The notes under the pieces were generated by a model. The model saw only the letters and a program-made list of their open reading frames with translations, was not told the origin of the DNA and did not search any database. Made by a program: the position numbers and the translations under genes. 64,000 bases of DNA from an uncultured Bacteroidales bacterium (GTDB lineage: Bacteria > Bacteroidota > Bacteroidia > Bacteroidales > P3). The stretch is taken from positions 1-64,000 of the forward strand of contig CAMVMX010000004.1 of NCBI GenBank assembly GCA_947168665.1. Reading direction: 5' to 3'. Below are positions 8,680 through 17,632 of this stretch, in pieces. How positions within the stretch are numbered: position 1 is the stretch's first letter; every line of letters starts with the position of its first letter.

Positions 8680-10755
8680 TTATTGTTGACTGGGATTGAG
8701 GTTGAGCCGGAGGCCGCCCACGAAGGTGCGGCCGGGCTGGGGCACGCCGCCGTGGTCGCGATAGGACACGTCGAGCAGGTTGTGGCCTTCGACAAAAAGC
8801 TGCAGCTGCGAGCCTGACGCTGCCGAAGCGCGACGGCCGAGGCTCAGCGTGTATTCGGCGGCGGCACCTATCAGCATTGCCCCGCCGTAGGTGCAGAGGT
8901 TGCCTTCGGCATCGGTATAACGGCCTTCACGGTAGCGGTAGAGGGCGTCGACCTTGAGCCGCAGCTGGGGCAGGGGCGAGAGGGCAAGGTAGAGGGCGGC
9001 CTTGTGCCGCAGGTATTCGAGGGCGTAGCCGGAAATCAGCTCGCCGGGGTCGCGGTCGATATGGCAGTAGGAATAGGCCGCACCGAGAGCCGGCCGCAAG
9101 GGGAGGGCGGGCTGGTAGCGGGCGGTAAGATCAATTCCGGCGGCACCCACGGCGGTGTGGTTCATGGAGTGCCACACCTCCTCGTCGGGGTGGCGAACCC
9201 AGTCGATGATGTCGCGCCCGGCACGGTGGTAGAGTGTGGCCTGCAGCGCGAGCGGTCCGGGGGTATAGACCAGCGACAGTTCGGCGGCAAGGCTGCGCTC
9301 GCTGCCCAGGTCGGGGTTGGCCCGCTGGTTGACGCTTTGGTAGTAGAGGTCGGTGAAGGTGGGCATGCGGTAGGTGCGGCTGACGGAAGCCTGGATACGC
9401 AGCTGTTGGGCCAGACGGCACCCGGCCGAGGCCGAGAAGCCATAGTTGAAGCCAAAGGCAGAGTTGTACAGCCCCAGCGCGACGGCCTGCGCGTTGAAGC
9501 GCGGACGGGTGATGCTGTAGCCGCCGAAGAGGGTGGCGGAAAGGCGTGCGGCAGAATGGGTGTAGGGGGCCGGCAGGGCGGTGTCCTTGATGCCGAGGAC
9601 GTTGCTGCGGATGCCCTCGCGGCGCCCTTCGATGCCAACAAGCGCCTCGCCGATGCCTACGCGGCGCGACAGCCGGCTGCGGAGGCCTCCGAGGGAGGAG
9701 AGGTGGTGGTTGTGGCCGCTGTACCAGGAGGGCGGCGTGGCATAGCCGTCGCGGAAGAGTTCGAAGCGGTCGCGGTGGAGGCGCCCGTAGAGGGAGGTCT
9801 CCAGGCGCGAATGCGCCCAGCGGTGGACGTTGAAGAGTGAGGCGGTGAGGGTGCGGGTGGCCTCGAACTGGTCAGGGTAGGCGGTGCTGTAGAATGCCTG
9901 GCTGCCGAAGTCTTTGGCCTGGCCGCCGAGCTGCAGGTGCCAGTCGTCGGTGAAGGAATGGCGCGCGGCCTGGAGGAAGAGACTGCCATGACGGTAGTCA
10001 GTGTTGGGCATGTAGCCGTCGGAGCGGTTGTAGGCTCCGGCCAAGGTTATGGCCCAGGGGCCGAGGGTCTTGGTGGCCAGAAGGGAGGCTTTGGCTGTGC
10101 CATGAGAGCCGCCACTGAGTTCGGCGGCCAGATGGTCGCGGTACTCCTCGCTGACCACGATGTTGATGCCGCCGCAGAAGGCAGTGATGCCCCGCGCCAT
10201 AAGCTGGGCAGGCGAGAGGAGCTCGACACGCTGCACCATGGTGATGTCGATGGGAATGTCGAGCAGGAAATGGCCGGTCTGGGCATCGGTGAAGTTGACC
10301 CCGTTGAGGAGGATGACCATCTGGTCGAAGGTGCCTCCACGCATGGAGAGGTCGCCCTGCACATCGTTGCCTCCACGGGTGCGGAGGTCGACGCCTGGCA
10401 GGAGGGACACAAGGTCGCCCAGAGAGCGGACGGAAGAGTTGGAGAATTGTTGAGCGGTGAGTACCGCCGCAGGCTCAGGCGAGCCGAAGAGGGTGTCCGC
10501 CGGGGCTATGACTTGGACGGCGGGCAGGAGGCGTTCATCCGGGTTGTCGTCGGCTTGTGCCATGGCATGCACGGGGATGAGGAGGGAGCCGAGGACGAGG
10601 ACTACGGCTGACTTGCGCATTTGGCAGTCGGCAATGTAGGTGGCCACCCGGCCGATGTTCACCACACGGTGCATGGAGTTGAAAGCGGCATAAGCGGCAC
10701 GGCAGAATCGCCGGAACCGGAACGCGCGGGGAGTGATTGTTTTGCTTTGATTCAT
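8680..10755 (-). CDS. TonB-dependent outer-membrane receptor
   Basis: 691-residue outer-membrane transporter. Residues about 1-45 form a positively charged extension (FRFRRFCRAAYAAFNSMHRV) before the hydrophobic signal segment ending AMAQ near 67; I recall similar extensions in Bacteroidetes receptors of the BtuB type. The plug follows (LGDLVSLLPGVDLRTRGGN, SMRGGTFDQMVILLNGV), then a beta-barrel with alternating aromatic strands to the C terminus. Start 10755 (MNQSKTI) is chosen over the track-length start at 10848, which adds a non-conserved stretch. No riboswitch or SusD partner adjoins, so the substrate is not shown; cobalamin or another chelate is possible from the plug type. Confidence 0.88.
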   Translation of the reverse strand: MNQSKTITPRAFRFRRFCRAAYAAFNSMHRVVNIGRVATYIADCQMRKSAVVLVLGSLLIPVHAMAQADDNPDERLLPAVQVIAPADTLFGSPEPAAVLTAQQFSNSSVRSLGDLVSLLPGVDLRTRGGNDVQGDLSMRGGTFDQMVILLNGVNFTDAQTGHFLLDIPIDITMVQRVELLSPAQLMARGITAFCGGINIVVSEEYRDHLAAELSGGSHGTAKASLLATKTLGPWAITLAGAYNRSDGYMPNTDYRHGSLFLQAARHSFTDDWHLQLGGQAKDFGSQAFYSTAYPDQFEATRTLTASLFNVHRWAHSRLETSLYGRLHRDRFELFRDGYATPPSWYSGHNHHLSSLGGLRSRLSRRVGIGEALVGIEGRREGIRSNVLGIKDTALPAPYTHSAARLSATLFGGYSITRPRFNAQAVALGLYNSAFGFNYGFSASAGCRLAQQLRIQASVSRTYRMPTFTDLYYQSVNQRANPDLGSERSLAAELSLVYTPGPLALQATLYHRAGRDIIDWVRHPDEEVWHSMNHTAVGAAGIDLTARYQPALPLRPALGAAYSYCHIDRDPGELISGYALEYLRHKAALYLALSPLPQLRLKVDALYRYREGRYTDAEGNLCTYGGAMLIGAAAEYTLSLGRRASAASGSQLQLFVEGHNLLDVSYRDHGGVPQPGRTFVGGLRLNLNPSQQ

Positions 10756-10899
10756 TGTTGAATGTATGTAGTTTAAAGCAGATTGTTTCGGGACGGAGGG
10801 CAGTGGGCGAGGGATAGTCAACAACACACTATCGCCACAGTTAATCAACCGCAGCGACGGTATGGCCGCACCCCTGCAATGTGGGATTGGAGAACGGGG

Positions 10900-11175
10900 T
10901 TACTTTTTGCCCATCAGGCCGGAAGCGACATTCTTCAGCTGGGCCATGAGGTCTTTCTTCTCCTCGTCGGTGAGCTTCATGTCTTTGAAAGCGTCGGTGG
11001 CGGAGGAGATGAGGCGCTGGATGTCGTTGTCGTCCTTGGCAGCCGAGAGTTTGGACATGAAGTCCTGGTTGGCGGTCAGCTGCGAGATGACTGAAGCGAT
11101 GTTGGCGTTGCCGGCCAGTTTGCTGATTTGGTCTGTAATATTCTTGTTGCCAAGAATTTTGTCGAAAATACCCAT
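10900..11175 (-). CDS. Small alpha-helical protein of unknown function
   Basis: 91 residues, starting MGIFDKILGNK and predicted to be mostly helical, with charged C-terminal helix KLTDEEKKDLMAQLK. No signal peptide. I do not recognise the family. Upstream on the minus strand, the start is preceded by A/T-rich sequence with TATCTTTG-like CGTATCTTTG complement at about 11205-11213, which may be its promoter. It lies upstream of the TonB receptor on the same strand, separated by about 145 bases, so co-transcription is possible but not needed. Confidence 0.7.
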   Translation of the reverse strand: MGIFDKILGNKNITDQISKLAGNANIASVISQLTANQDFMSKLSAAKDDNDIQRLISSATDAFKDMKLTDEEKKDLMAQLKNVASGLMGKK

Positions 11176-11314
11176 AATGTTGTTTGTTTAAAATGACGCG
11201 ACAAAGATACGGCTTTTTTTTTATTTAAGGCAAAAAAGTGGGCCGAGGCGACAGGATTTGGAATGATGGGGTGGAGAAGAGACTTACGGTTCTCTGTGTG
11301 GAAGGGCATGACGC

Positions 11315-11423
11315 AAAAAATGGAGGAGTAGGGGCAATATATTGCTCGTCTGCTCGTTATTACAAAAAAAAAATGGAGGAGTAGGGGCAATATATTGCTC
11401 GTCTGCTCGTTATTACAAAAAAA
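11315..11423 (+). repeat. 53-bp perfect tandem duplication before the M28 peptidase gene
   Basis: The segment containing tggaggagtaggggcaatat and ctcgtctgctcgttattac occurs at 11321 and again at 11374, a 53-base period, ending only 7 bases before the ATG at 11430. The second copy carries the leader and putative ribosome-binding region; the A-tracts at the junction could mediate slippage. Confidence 0.9.
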
Positions 11424-11429
11424 TATTAG

Positions 11430-12932
11430 ATGATGAAACACATTGTATCCTTAATCATGATGACGGTGGTGCTTTGCGGCACCATGACTGCACAACAGCT
11501 GGGCCAGCGCTCGCGGCTGGAGAGACACGTTTATACCCTTGCCGCCGACAGCCTGAACGGACGGAAGGCGGGAAGCCTCGATGCCGAAAAGGCTCGGCAA
11601 TACATAGAGCACGAATGGCACGCCATGGGGTTGAAACCCATGTGGGACGGGAGTTATCGCATGGGGTTCACACTTGGGGAGCTGTCGGGGTTTTGCAACT
11701 TGGTGGCATGCATTGAGGGCAGCGACCCGGTGCTGAAAGATGAGTATATTGTGATTGGGGGTCACTACGACCACTTGGGCGTGAAGAATGGCAAGGTGTA
11801 TAACGGGGCCGACGACAACGCTTCGGGGACAGCCTGTGTGACCGAGGTGGCACGGCAGTTGCTGGCACGGCAAAAGGAGTTGAAACGGAGTGTGATAGTG
11901 TGTGCCTTTGATGCCGAAGAGATTGGGCTGATTGGTTCATCGTTCCTGGTCTCGACACTGAAGGATAAGGGCATAATCGGCCGGGTGAAGGTGATGATGA
12001 GTGTGGACATGGTGGGATGGCTCAGGGAGGGCAAGGCCTTGACCCTCGAAGGGACGGGCACCTTGGCCGACGGCGCGGGGCTGACCGACCCGAAATCGCT
12101 CGGCATCAACATCCCGATACGTACCAAACGGTTTGAGAATTCCCTGTTCACGGCTACGGATACGGAGCCCTTTGCCAAAGAAGGGGTTGCCACGCTGGCC
12201 GTCACCACGGGCATCAAGTCGCCATACCACAAGCCTGAAGACGATGCCAACTTGATAGACTATGAGGGGTTGGACCGCGTGACGGACTATTTGGCCGCCT
12301 TCACGGCGCGGCTGGCAAGCGCGGAGGCCCCTATCGCTTCTGGCCACGTGGCCGACAAGCACCGCAAGAAAGCCCGCCTGTTCGAGTTTGGGCTTCAACT
12401 GGGATTCAACTCCTCGTGGCTTAATTATCCCAATGCGGCCTTCTACGGCAAGTCGCTGTCAGGCCTGCAAGGAGGCATTGCGATGCAGCTCAACATGGGC
12501 AATACCTTCTCACTCCATGCCGACCTGCTGTATTCCATTTTCCGGACTCCACTGGCCGATATTGAGCAGCCTTTTGCCAGTGTGTTACGGATGCGCCAGG
12601 AGGCGGTGCTGCTGCCCCTCACGCTCCAGCTGAACCTGAGCGATGTGTCCAACCGTTTATTCCTCAATGCCGGTGGCTATGCGGCCTTCCTTACTGCCCA
12701 CGATATTTATAGGCCCAACTCCGACAGTCCCTTTACGATGAGTACACGACTCCTCTACCCGGCCGAACTGGGCATTACTTGGGGGCTGGGATTCCGCATT
12801 GGCTACCACTTTGAATGCAGAATCCAAAGTCTCTACTCCTTGATGCCGCTCTACATAACGGGGCAGTCGGCCGAGCCAGAAATCAAGACCTTCCCACGGC
12901 GCTCCACCTTTTCGCTGGCCTATTATTTCTAA
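11430..12932 (+). CDS. M28 family metallopeptidase fused to a C-terminal beta-barrel-like domain
   Basis: 500 residues. Signal peptide 1-21 (ends MTAQ). Residues about 30-300 are an M28 zinc aminopeptidase-like domain with the expected ligands: GGHYDHLG (about 110), GADDNASG (about 126), FDAEEIGLIGSS (about 160), SVDMVGW (about 192) and a late HKPEDD. Residues about 310-500 are a separate domain of alternating amphipathic strands (FGLQLGFNSSW, FSLHADLLYS, LFLNAGGYAAF, LGFRIGYHFE) resembling the PorT/opacity-type outer-membrane barrel, ending with an aromatic residue (YYF). The inferred product is a surface- or periplasm-displayed peptidase anchored by its own barrel. Confidence 0.85.
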   Translation: MMKHIVSLIMMTVVLCGTMTAQQLGQRSRLERHVYTLAADSLNGRKAGSLDAEKARQYIEHEWHAMGLKPMWDGSYRMGFTLGELSGFCNLVACIEGSDPVLKDEYIVIGGHYDHLGVKNGKVYNGADDNASGTACVTEVARQLLARQKELKRSVIVCAFDAEEIGLIGSSFLVSTLKDKGIIGRVKVMMSVDMVGWLREGKALTLEGTGTLADGAGLTDPKSLGINIPIRTKRFENSLFTATDTEPFAKEGVATLAVTTGIKSPYHKPEDDANLIDYEGLDRVTDYLAAFTARLASAEAPIASGHVADKHRKKARLFEFGLQLGFNSSWLNYPNAAFYGKSLSGLQGGIAMQLNMGNTFSLHADLLYSIFRTPLADIEQPFASVLRMRQEAVLLPLTLQLNLSDVSNRLFLNAGGYAAFLTAHDIYRPNSDSPFTMSTRLLYPAELGITWGLGFRIGYHFECRIQSLYSLMPLYITGQSAEPEIKTFPRRSTFSLAYYF

Positions 12933-12956
12933 CCTTTTGGACAGTCATCCCCATCG

Positions 12957-12991
12957 CCCACGGCTGCGGAGCCGTGGGCTTCTTTTTTTCT
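12957..12991 (+). terminator. Intrinsic terminator after the M28 peptidase
   Basis: CCCACGGCT (12957-12965) pairs with AGCCGTGGG (12970-12978), followed by CTTCTTTTTTTC. Placed 25 bases after the stop codon. Confidence 0.85.
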
Positions 12992-13074
12992 AAGCAGAAA
13001 AAAGGTTGCGAGTGCAAGAAAAGGCATTGCAACCATACTAAACTCACAGTTAATAACAAAAAAAATCAGAATAA

Positions 13075-13524
13075 ATGAAACGATTTATCTTTCTATCAAC
13101 ACTCTGCTTCATATTGTTAGGCAATATGTTGCAAGCCCAGGTAAGGGTGCGGGTGAACGGCGACAGGTCTTTCACCATCAGCCAGACCAACGGCCTTTAT
13201 TTTGCACACGACACAATGCGTGTCGACGATGCCGTCTATCCGCTTGACGACATCCAGTTCATCACCCTCACACCCGTCACCCAAGGCATTGCCACCGCCG
13301 AACAGCCAACACTGCAACTGGCGCCCAACCCCGCCCGTGAGGCCGTAGTGGTGAGCGGCATTGGCTCCACTCCACAGACTGTCACCCTCTACAGCACCGC
13401 TGGGGTGAAACTGATGGAACAAGTGGCTGCCGATGGCACAAAACTTAATATCAGCCACCTGCCCGAAGGGCTCTACCTGCTGCGTTGCGGCAACCGGGTG
13501 GCCAAAATTGTCAAACAATTATAA
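13075..13524 (+). CDS. Small T9SS-sorted secreted protein
   Basis: 149 residues. Signal peptide about 1-21 (ends LQAQ). A short middle part (about 22-65; VRVNGDRSFTISQTNG, YPLDDIQFITL) precedes a complete type A sorting domain (LQLAPNPAREAVVV, LPEGLYLLRCG, KIVKQL) taking up half the protein. Twelve bases separate it from the next gene, whose N-terminal region has a similar layout (short beta segment ending in a hydrophobic 'DSLTF' strand), so they form a probable operon. The sorting domain predicts export through T9SS and attachment to the surface. Confidence 0.8.
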   Translation: MKRFIFLSTLCFILLGNMLQAQVRVRVNGDRSFTISQTNGLYFAHDTMRVDDAVYPLDDIQFITLTPVTQGIATAEQPTLQLAPNPAREAVVVSGIGSTPQTVTLYSTAGVKLMEQVAADGTKLNISHLPEGLYLLRCGNRVAKIVKQL

Positions 13525-13536
13525 CAGCCCGTTCCA

Positions 13537-15636
13537 ATGAAAAAGATTTTCCAACTCAGCATCTTGGCCTCTCTCATTGTGGCAGGCCTCGCCGCTCAGG
13601 CCCAGACCGACACCCGTGTGTTGCGCGCTCACTATGCGGGCAACACGGTGTTCCAAACCCCCAGCTCGGGACTTGACAGCATCAAGGCCGACGAGGAGGG
13701 ATATGTGACCATACACTACAGCGACGCCACCTGGAGCCGCCACGCCAACCAGATTGACAGCCTCACCTTTGCATGGGTGACCGAGGGTGACACCACCATC
13801 ATTGCCGACTCGGTCGAGTTCGACACCGCCAACATGATCCGCATTGTGTGGAACGGCAACGCTGTCTCAATCTCCAACCCTTACCCCACCGACAGCATCA
13901 ACATCACCGCCGAGGGAGGCCACGTCACCGTGAAATCACAAGCCACCACCCTCAACAACGTGGTGTATAACCTCAGCGGCACATCGGCTGACGGATTCCT
14001 GCTTTTCAGCAAACTCAGCACGCCAGTCATCCTGCGCATGGACGGCGTAGACCTCACCTCGCACGGCTGCGCCGCCTTGAATATCGACAAGAACCAGAAC
14101 GCTGTTATCCACCTCGCGGCAGGCTCGGCGAACCGTTTTGCCGACGCCGACAGCAACATAGACAAGGCCACTCTCTACGGCAAGGGGAGCCTGACCATCC
14201 AGGGGACCGGCAGCCTCAGCGTCACCTCCTCATACGCCAACGGGCTGCAGGGGAAACGCGGCGTGTATATGAACAACGGCAATGTCGACGTCCTCGTCAC
14301 CGCCGACACCAAGAAAGGCATCAAGACCGACCAGGATTTCTTCATGAACGGCGGCACCCTCCAAGTGACAGCCTCGGGCAGCGTTGTCATCGACACCTCG
14401 GCTGACTATGAGACCGGCTACGACTTCTCCTATTGCACCGGCATCAAGAGCGGCGACATAGATGACGGCTCCGTCGGCAATATCATCATCAACGGCGGCG
14501 ACCTGACGGTATCCTGTCCCGCCTCCAACGCCGGCGGGCGCTGCCTGTCCAGCGACTACGACATCATCATCAATGGCGGCAACACGGTCCTCACCACCGC
14601 CGGAGCTGGCCTTGCCGTGGGCGGCACAGGGACCAACGCCGTGGACGGCTACGCCAGCACCTGCATGAAAGCCGACAGTAACATCTACATTTTCGGAGGT
14701 CACCTTGACGCACGCAGCACCGGATTGGGCGGACGCGGCATCAAGGCCGACGGCAACCTCACCGTAGGCACTGTGGGAGCCGACGACGACCTCATCTATG
14801 TCTACATCCAGACCAGCGGCAATGCTGTCAACCCCGTCAGCAGCGGCCATAACCCTTGGGGCGGCGGAAGCACTACCGACGACTACTTCAAAGGGCTGCC
14901 CAAATGCATCAAGATTGAAGGCAACATATACTTCAACAGCGGCCATGTGGGGGCCTACTGCTCCCAGACCAGCGGCGACCCCAACGGCGAAGCCATCGAG
15001 AGCAAGGACAGCCTGTTCATCAACGGCGGCGTGATCGAAGCCAACGCCTATGACGATGCCCTCAACGCCGCCAACTATCTTGAAATCAATGGTGGCAAGT
15101 TGTGGTGCTACTCGCGGGGCAACGATGCTGTCGACTGCAACGGCAACACCCTCATCACGGGCGGCCTCATCATCGTCAAAGGGCAGGAAGTGGGCATTGA
15201 TGCCGGCACCGATGCCGGTGGACGTTTCTCCATCGTCGGCGGCACCATCGTCTGCCAAGGCGGCAACATGGGGGCTTGGGACTCCCCCAACGTCAGCGGC
15301 TATCAGCACTACTTGCAAATCAATAATGTCGGAACCTCGGGACTCACCGTCAAGAACGCTGCAGGCGACGTGGTTTTCATGTACCTCAACACCTCACCCA
15401 GCGGCAACGGCTTCATCGAGAACTACACCGACCCAGGTGCCAAGCCTCCCGGCGGCGGTGGCGGTCCCGGTGGCGGCGGCAGCAACACCCTCATCCTCTC
15501 CAGCCCCGACGTCAGCTCCGGCTCCTATCAATATTGGACCAACTCCACCTTCAGCGGTGGCACCAGCTGGCACGGTCTCTACTCCAACTCCACTCCCTCC
15601 ACCAGCGGCTCGGCACAGAGCACTTCGGCTCGCTGA
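13537..15636 (+). CDS. Secreted carbohydrate-binding (DUF4353/Cthe_2159-type) beta-helix protein
   Basis: 699 residues. Signal peptide 1-22 (ends AQAQ). After about 75 residues of N-terminal domain comes a long stretch (about 95-600) of repeating NGG/GGxL turns with 'GIK-DGD' and 'INGGDLTV' motifs, typical of the Cthe_2159/DUF4353 carbohydrate-binding family, a right-handed beta-helix that binds acidic polysaccharide with calcium in the characterised member. Near residue 637 a Gly/Pro linker (PGGGGGPGGGG) leads to a short Ser-rich tail without a recognisable sorting domain. It pairs with the upstream small T9SS protein. Polysaccharide binding is an inference from the family. Confidence 0.8.
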   Translation: MKKIFQLSILASLIVAGLAAQAQTDTRVLRAHYAGNTVFQTPSSGLDSIKADEEGYVTIHYSDATWSRHANQIDSLTFAWVTEGDTTIIADSVEFDTANMIRIVWNGNAVSISNPYPTDSINITAEGGHVTVKSQATTLNNVVYNLSGTSADGFLLFSKLSTPVILRMDGVDLTSHGCAALNIDKNQNAVIHLAAGSANRFADADSNIDKATLYGKGSLTIQGTGSLSVTSSYANGLQGKRGVYMNNGNVDVLVTADTKKGIKTDQDFFMNGGTLQVTASGSVVIDTSADYETGYDFSYCTGIKSGDIDDGSVGNIIINGGDLTVSCPASNAGGRCLSSDYDIIINGGNTVLTTAGAGLAVGGTGTNAVDGYASTCMKADSNIYIFGGHLDARSTGLGGRGIKADGNLTVGTVGADDDLIYVYIQTSGNAVNPVSSGHNPWGGGSTTDDYFKGLPKCIKIEGNIYFNSGHVGAYCSQTSGDPNGEAIESKDSLFINGGVIEANAYDDALNAANYLEINGGKLWCYSRGNDAVDCNGNTLITGGLIIVKGQEVGIDAGTDAGGRFSIVGGTIVCQGGNMGAWDSPNVSGYQHYLQINNVGTSGLTVKNAAGDVVFMYLNTSPSGNGFIENYTDPGAKPPGGGGGPGGGGSNTLILSSPDVSSGSYQYWTNSTFSGGTSWHGLYSNSTPSTSGSAQSTSAR

Positions 15637-15663
15637 CCCGAATCCCGACGACACTGAAAATAC

Positions 15664-15705
15664 AAAAAAGCAGGGGGCAACGCAACGGCGCACCCCTGCT
15701 TTTTT
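15664..15705. terminator. Bidirectional terminator
   Basis: AAAAAAGCAGGGG (15664-15676) pairs perfectly with CCCCTGCTTTTTT (15693-15705), giving a U-tract on either strand. It ends the beta-helix gene. Confidence 0.85.
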
Positions 15706-15805
15706 CTCTTTGACAACCACCCGGAAATATCCTTATCGCAACAAGTTATGCCCCATGCAATGATAGTCGTTGATAAAAAAATATCGGTGAATCAAAAAAA
15801 AGACG

Positions 15806-15813
15806 TATCTTTG
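15806..15813 (+). promoter_or_regulatory. -7 element (TATCTTTG) of pyrE
   Basis: TATCTTTG ends 5 bases before the ATG at 15818, so the transcript would be leaderless if that ATG is used, or have about an 18-base leader if translation starts at the in-frame ATG 15836 (MALQTATFLL). Confidence 0.65.
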
Positions 15814-15817
15814 CCTT

Positions 15818-16468
15818 ATGAAAACGAACAACGACATGGCCCTTCAGACGGCCACTTTCTTACTGCAAGTCAAAGCAATAAAACTCAACAACGAACACCC
15901 TTTCACATGGGCGTCAGGGCGCAAATCGCCCATCTACTGCGATAACCGGGTCACCCTCTCCTACCCCGAAATCCGGACCTTCATCCGCCAGCGCTTTGTT
16001 GACGTGGTGAACGAATACTGGGGAGACGTCGACGTAGTGGCCGGCGTTGCCACCGGCGGCATTGCACAAGGAGCCCTCGTGGCACAGGAACTCGGAAAAC
16101 CTTTTGTCTATGTGCGTTCCGAAGCCAAATCGCACGGCCTCACCAACCAGATTGAAGGTGAAATCCACGAAGGTCAGTCGGTGGTAGTCATCGAAGACCT
16201 CGTATCCACCGGCAAAAGCAGCCTCATTGCCGTCCACGCCCTCCGCGAGCGGGGCTGCAACGTCAAGGGCATGGCTGCCATCTTCACCTACGGCCTCGAA
16301 GTGGCCGAGCGCAACTTTGCCGATGCCAATGTCGAACTCCATACCCTCACCAACTACGACACCCTGGTCGAAGTGGCCTGCAAAGAGGAATATATCCGCC
16401 CGGCCGAAATGGAGTCCCTCGCCGCATGGCGCAGAAATCCCGAAGCCTGGAGCGACGCTCACATGTAA
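15818..16468 (+). CDS. pyrE: Orotate phosphoribosyltransferase
   Basis: 216-residue PyrE, which joins orotate to PRPP to give orotidine 5'-phosphate in de novo pyrimidine synthesis. Recognised by HPFTWASGRKSPIYCDNR, the AGVATGGIAQGALVA loop and the PRPP-binding motif VVVIEDLVSTGKSS at 122-135. Length is normal for Bacteroidota. The ATG at 15836 is a likely alternative start given the promoter position. It is followed by an inverted repeat and an unrelated SUMF1-type gene, so it is probably monocistronic. Confidence 0.95.
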   Translation: MKTNNDMALQTATFLLQVKAIKLNNEHPFTWASGRKSPIYCDNRVTLSYPEIRTFIRQRFVDVVNEYWGDVDVVAGVATGGIAQGALVAQELGKPFVYVRSEAKSHGLTNQIEGEIHEGQSVVVIEDLVSTGKSSLIAVHALRERGCNVKGMAAIFTYGLEVAERNFADANVELHTLTNYDTLVEVACKEEYIRPAEMESLAAWRRNPEAWSDAHM

Positions 16469-16486
16469 TCAATTGTCAGAATTCGT

Positions 16487-16532
16487 GAATGTGTAAATGC
16501 GCCAGTGCCTATCACATCGCGTTTACACATTC
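16487..16532 (+). terminator. Hairpin between pyrE and the SUMF1-type gene
   Basis: GAATGTGTAAA (16487-16497) pairs with TTTACACATTC (16522-16532), flanked by TGTCA/TGACA outer pairing. Long loop and no U-run, so it is a possible terminator or regulatory hairpin rather than a certain one. Confidence 0.45.
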
Positions 16533-16558
16533 CAAATTGACACCACAACCCCAAAACC

Positions 16559-17593
16559 ATGCGAAAACTGTTGTCCATACTGCTGTTCACCCTCGCGTTC
16601 CTGCCTTTGCGGGCCCAGCAGGTGGATAATGTGTCTTTCGCGCTGAAAGGAGACTCCCTCACCATCACCTACTCCCTCGACCGTCCTGCCGACATCTGCG
16701 TGCGCGTCGCTGTCGACAACGGCCGTTACACCCCTCCCCTCAAAGGGCTGGAAGGAGCCGTCGGCAAAGGAGTGAAACCCGGCGAGGGGTTGACCATCAC
16801 CGCCTACCGACTTCCCGAAATCAGGGGGGTCGACTCGGCCAGCCTCTCCTTCTTAGTCGAGGTAGACGACGGGGCACTCCTCGTCTATGTCGACAGCCTA
16901 CCCTTCCGCATGATGCCCGTAGCCGGAGGCAGTTTCACGATGGGATGCACCCATCCCCGGGGCGAACGGCACACCTATGCCGACGAACTGCCCACCCATA
17001 CAGTCACCCTCAACCCCTTCTACATCGGGCAGCACGAAGTGACACAAAAACTGTGGGTGGCCGTCATGGGCGAGAACCCCTCCAAATGGGTCGGCGACAG
17101 TCTGCCCGTCGAGCAGGTGTCGTGGAATGCTGTGCAAATCTTCATTGCCCGCCTAAGCCAAATAACAGGCTACCGCTTCCGCCTCCCCACCGAGGCCGAA
17201 TGGGAATATGCCGCCCGCGGTGGAAACCGTGGCCACGGCACACCCTACCCCGGAGTCCGCAGCCAGATGTGGGAAACATGCTGGTATGGCGGCAACAGCA
17301 ACGGCCACAGCCATCCCGTAGGCCGTCTCAAACCCAACGAACTGGGACTCTTCGACATGGGAGGCAACGTCATGGAATGGTGCAGCGACTGGATGCAACC
17401 CTACACCGCTGCCCCGCAGAACTGCCCCCAAGGCCCCCGCACAGGCGACAACCGCATACTCCGCGGCGGATGCTTCAACAGCCCCACATGGGGTTGCAGC
17501 GTCTTTGAGCGCAGCTGGTATCTGCCCGACTATGGCTACAGCTACTTCGGCTTCCGGCTCGTACTTGACAGTGCCGAGCGCGACGAAGAATAG
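16559..17593 (+). CDS. Secreted SUMF1/FGE-sulfatase domain protein
   Basis: 344 residues. Signal peptide 1-20 (ends LRAQ), then a beta-sandwich segment (about 21-115; VDNVSFALKGDSLTITYSL) often seen before SUMF1 domains in this phylum, then the SUMF1 fold (about 118-340): GGSFTMGC, HEVTQKLWVAVMG, PVEQVSWNAVQIF, RLPTEAEWEYAARGG, GLFDMGGNVMEWCSDW, ILRGGCFNS and a C-terminal YFGFRLVL. True formylglycine-generating activity needs a specific Cys pair, which I cannot place with certainty; most bacterial secreted relatives are structural or gliding/T9SS-associated (GldJ/GldK-like) rather than sulfatase activators. Confidence 0.85.
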   Translation: MRKLLSILLFTLAFLPLRAQQVDNVSFALKGDSLTITYSLDRPADICVRVAVDNGRYTPPLKGLEGAVGKGVKPGEGLTITAYRLPEIRGVDSASLSFLVEVDDGALLVYVDSLPFRMMPVAGGSFTMGCTHPRGERHTYADELPTHTVTLNPFYIGQHEVTQKLWVAVMGENPSKWVGDSLPVEQVSWNAVQIFIARLSQITGYRFRLPTEAEWEYAARGGNRGHGTPYPGVRSQMWETCWYGGNSNGHSHPVGRLKPNELGLFDMGGNVMEWCSDWMQPYTAAPQNCPQGPRTGDNRILRGGCFNSPTWGCSVFERSWYLPDYGYSYFGFRLVLDSAERDEE

Positions 17594-17632
17594 TCCTCCT
17601 CATCCTTCAACCCCCAAAAACCACCCATCATT

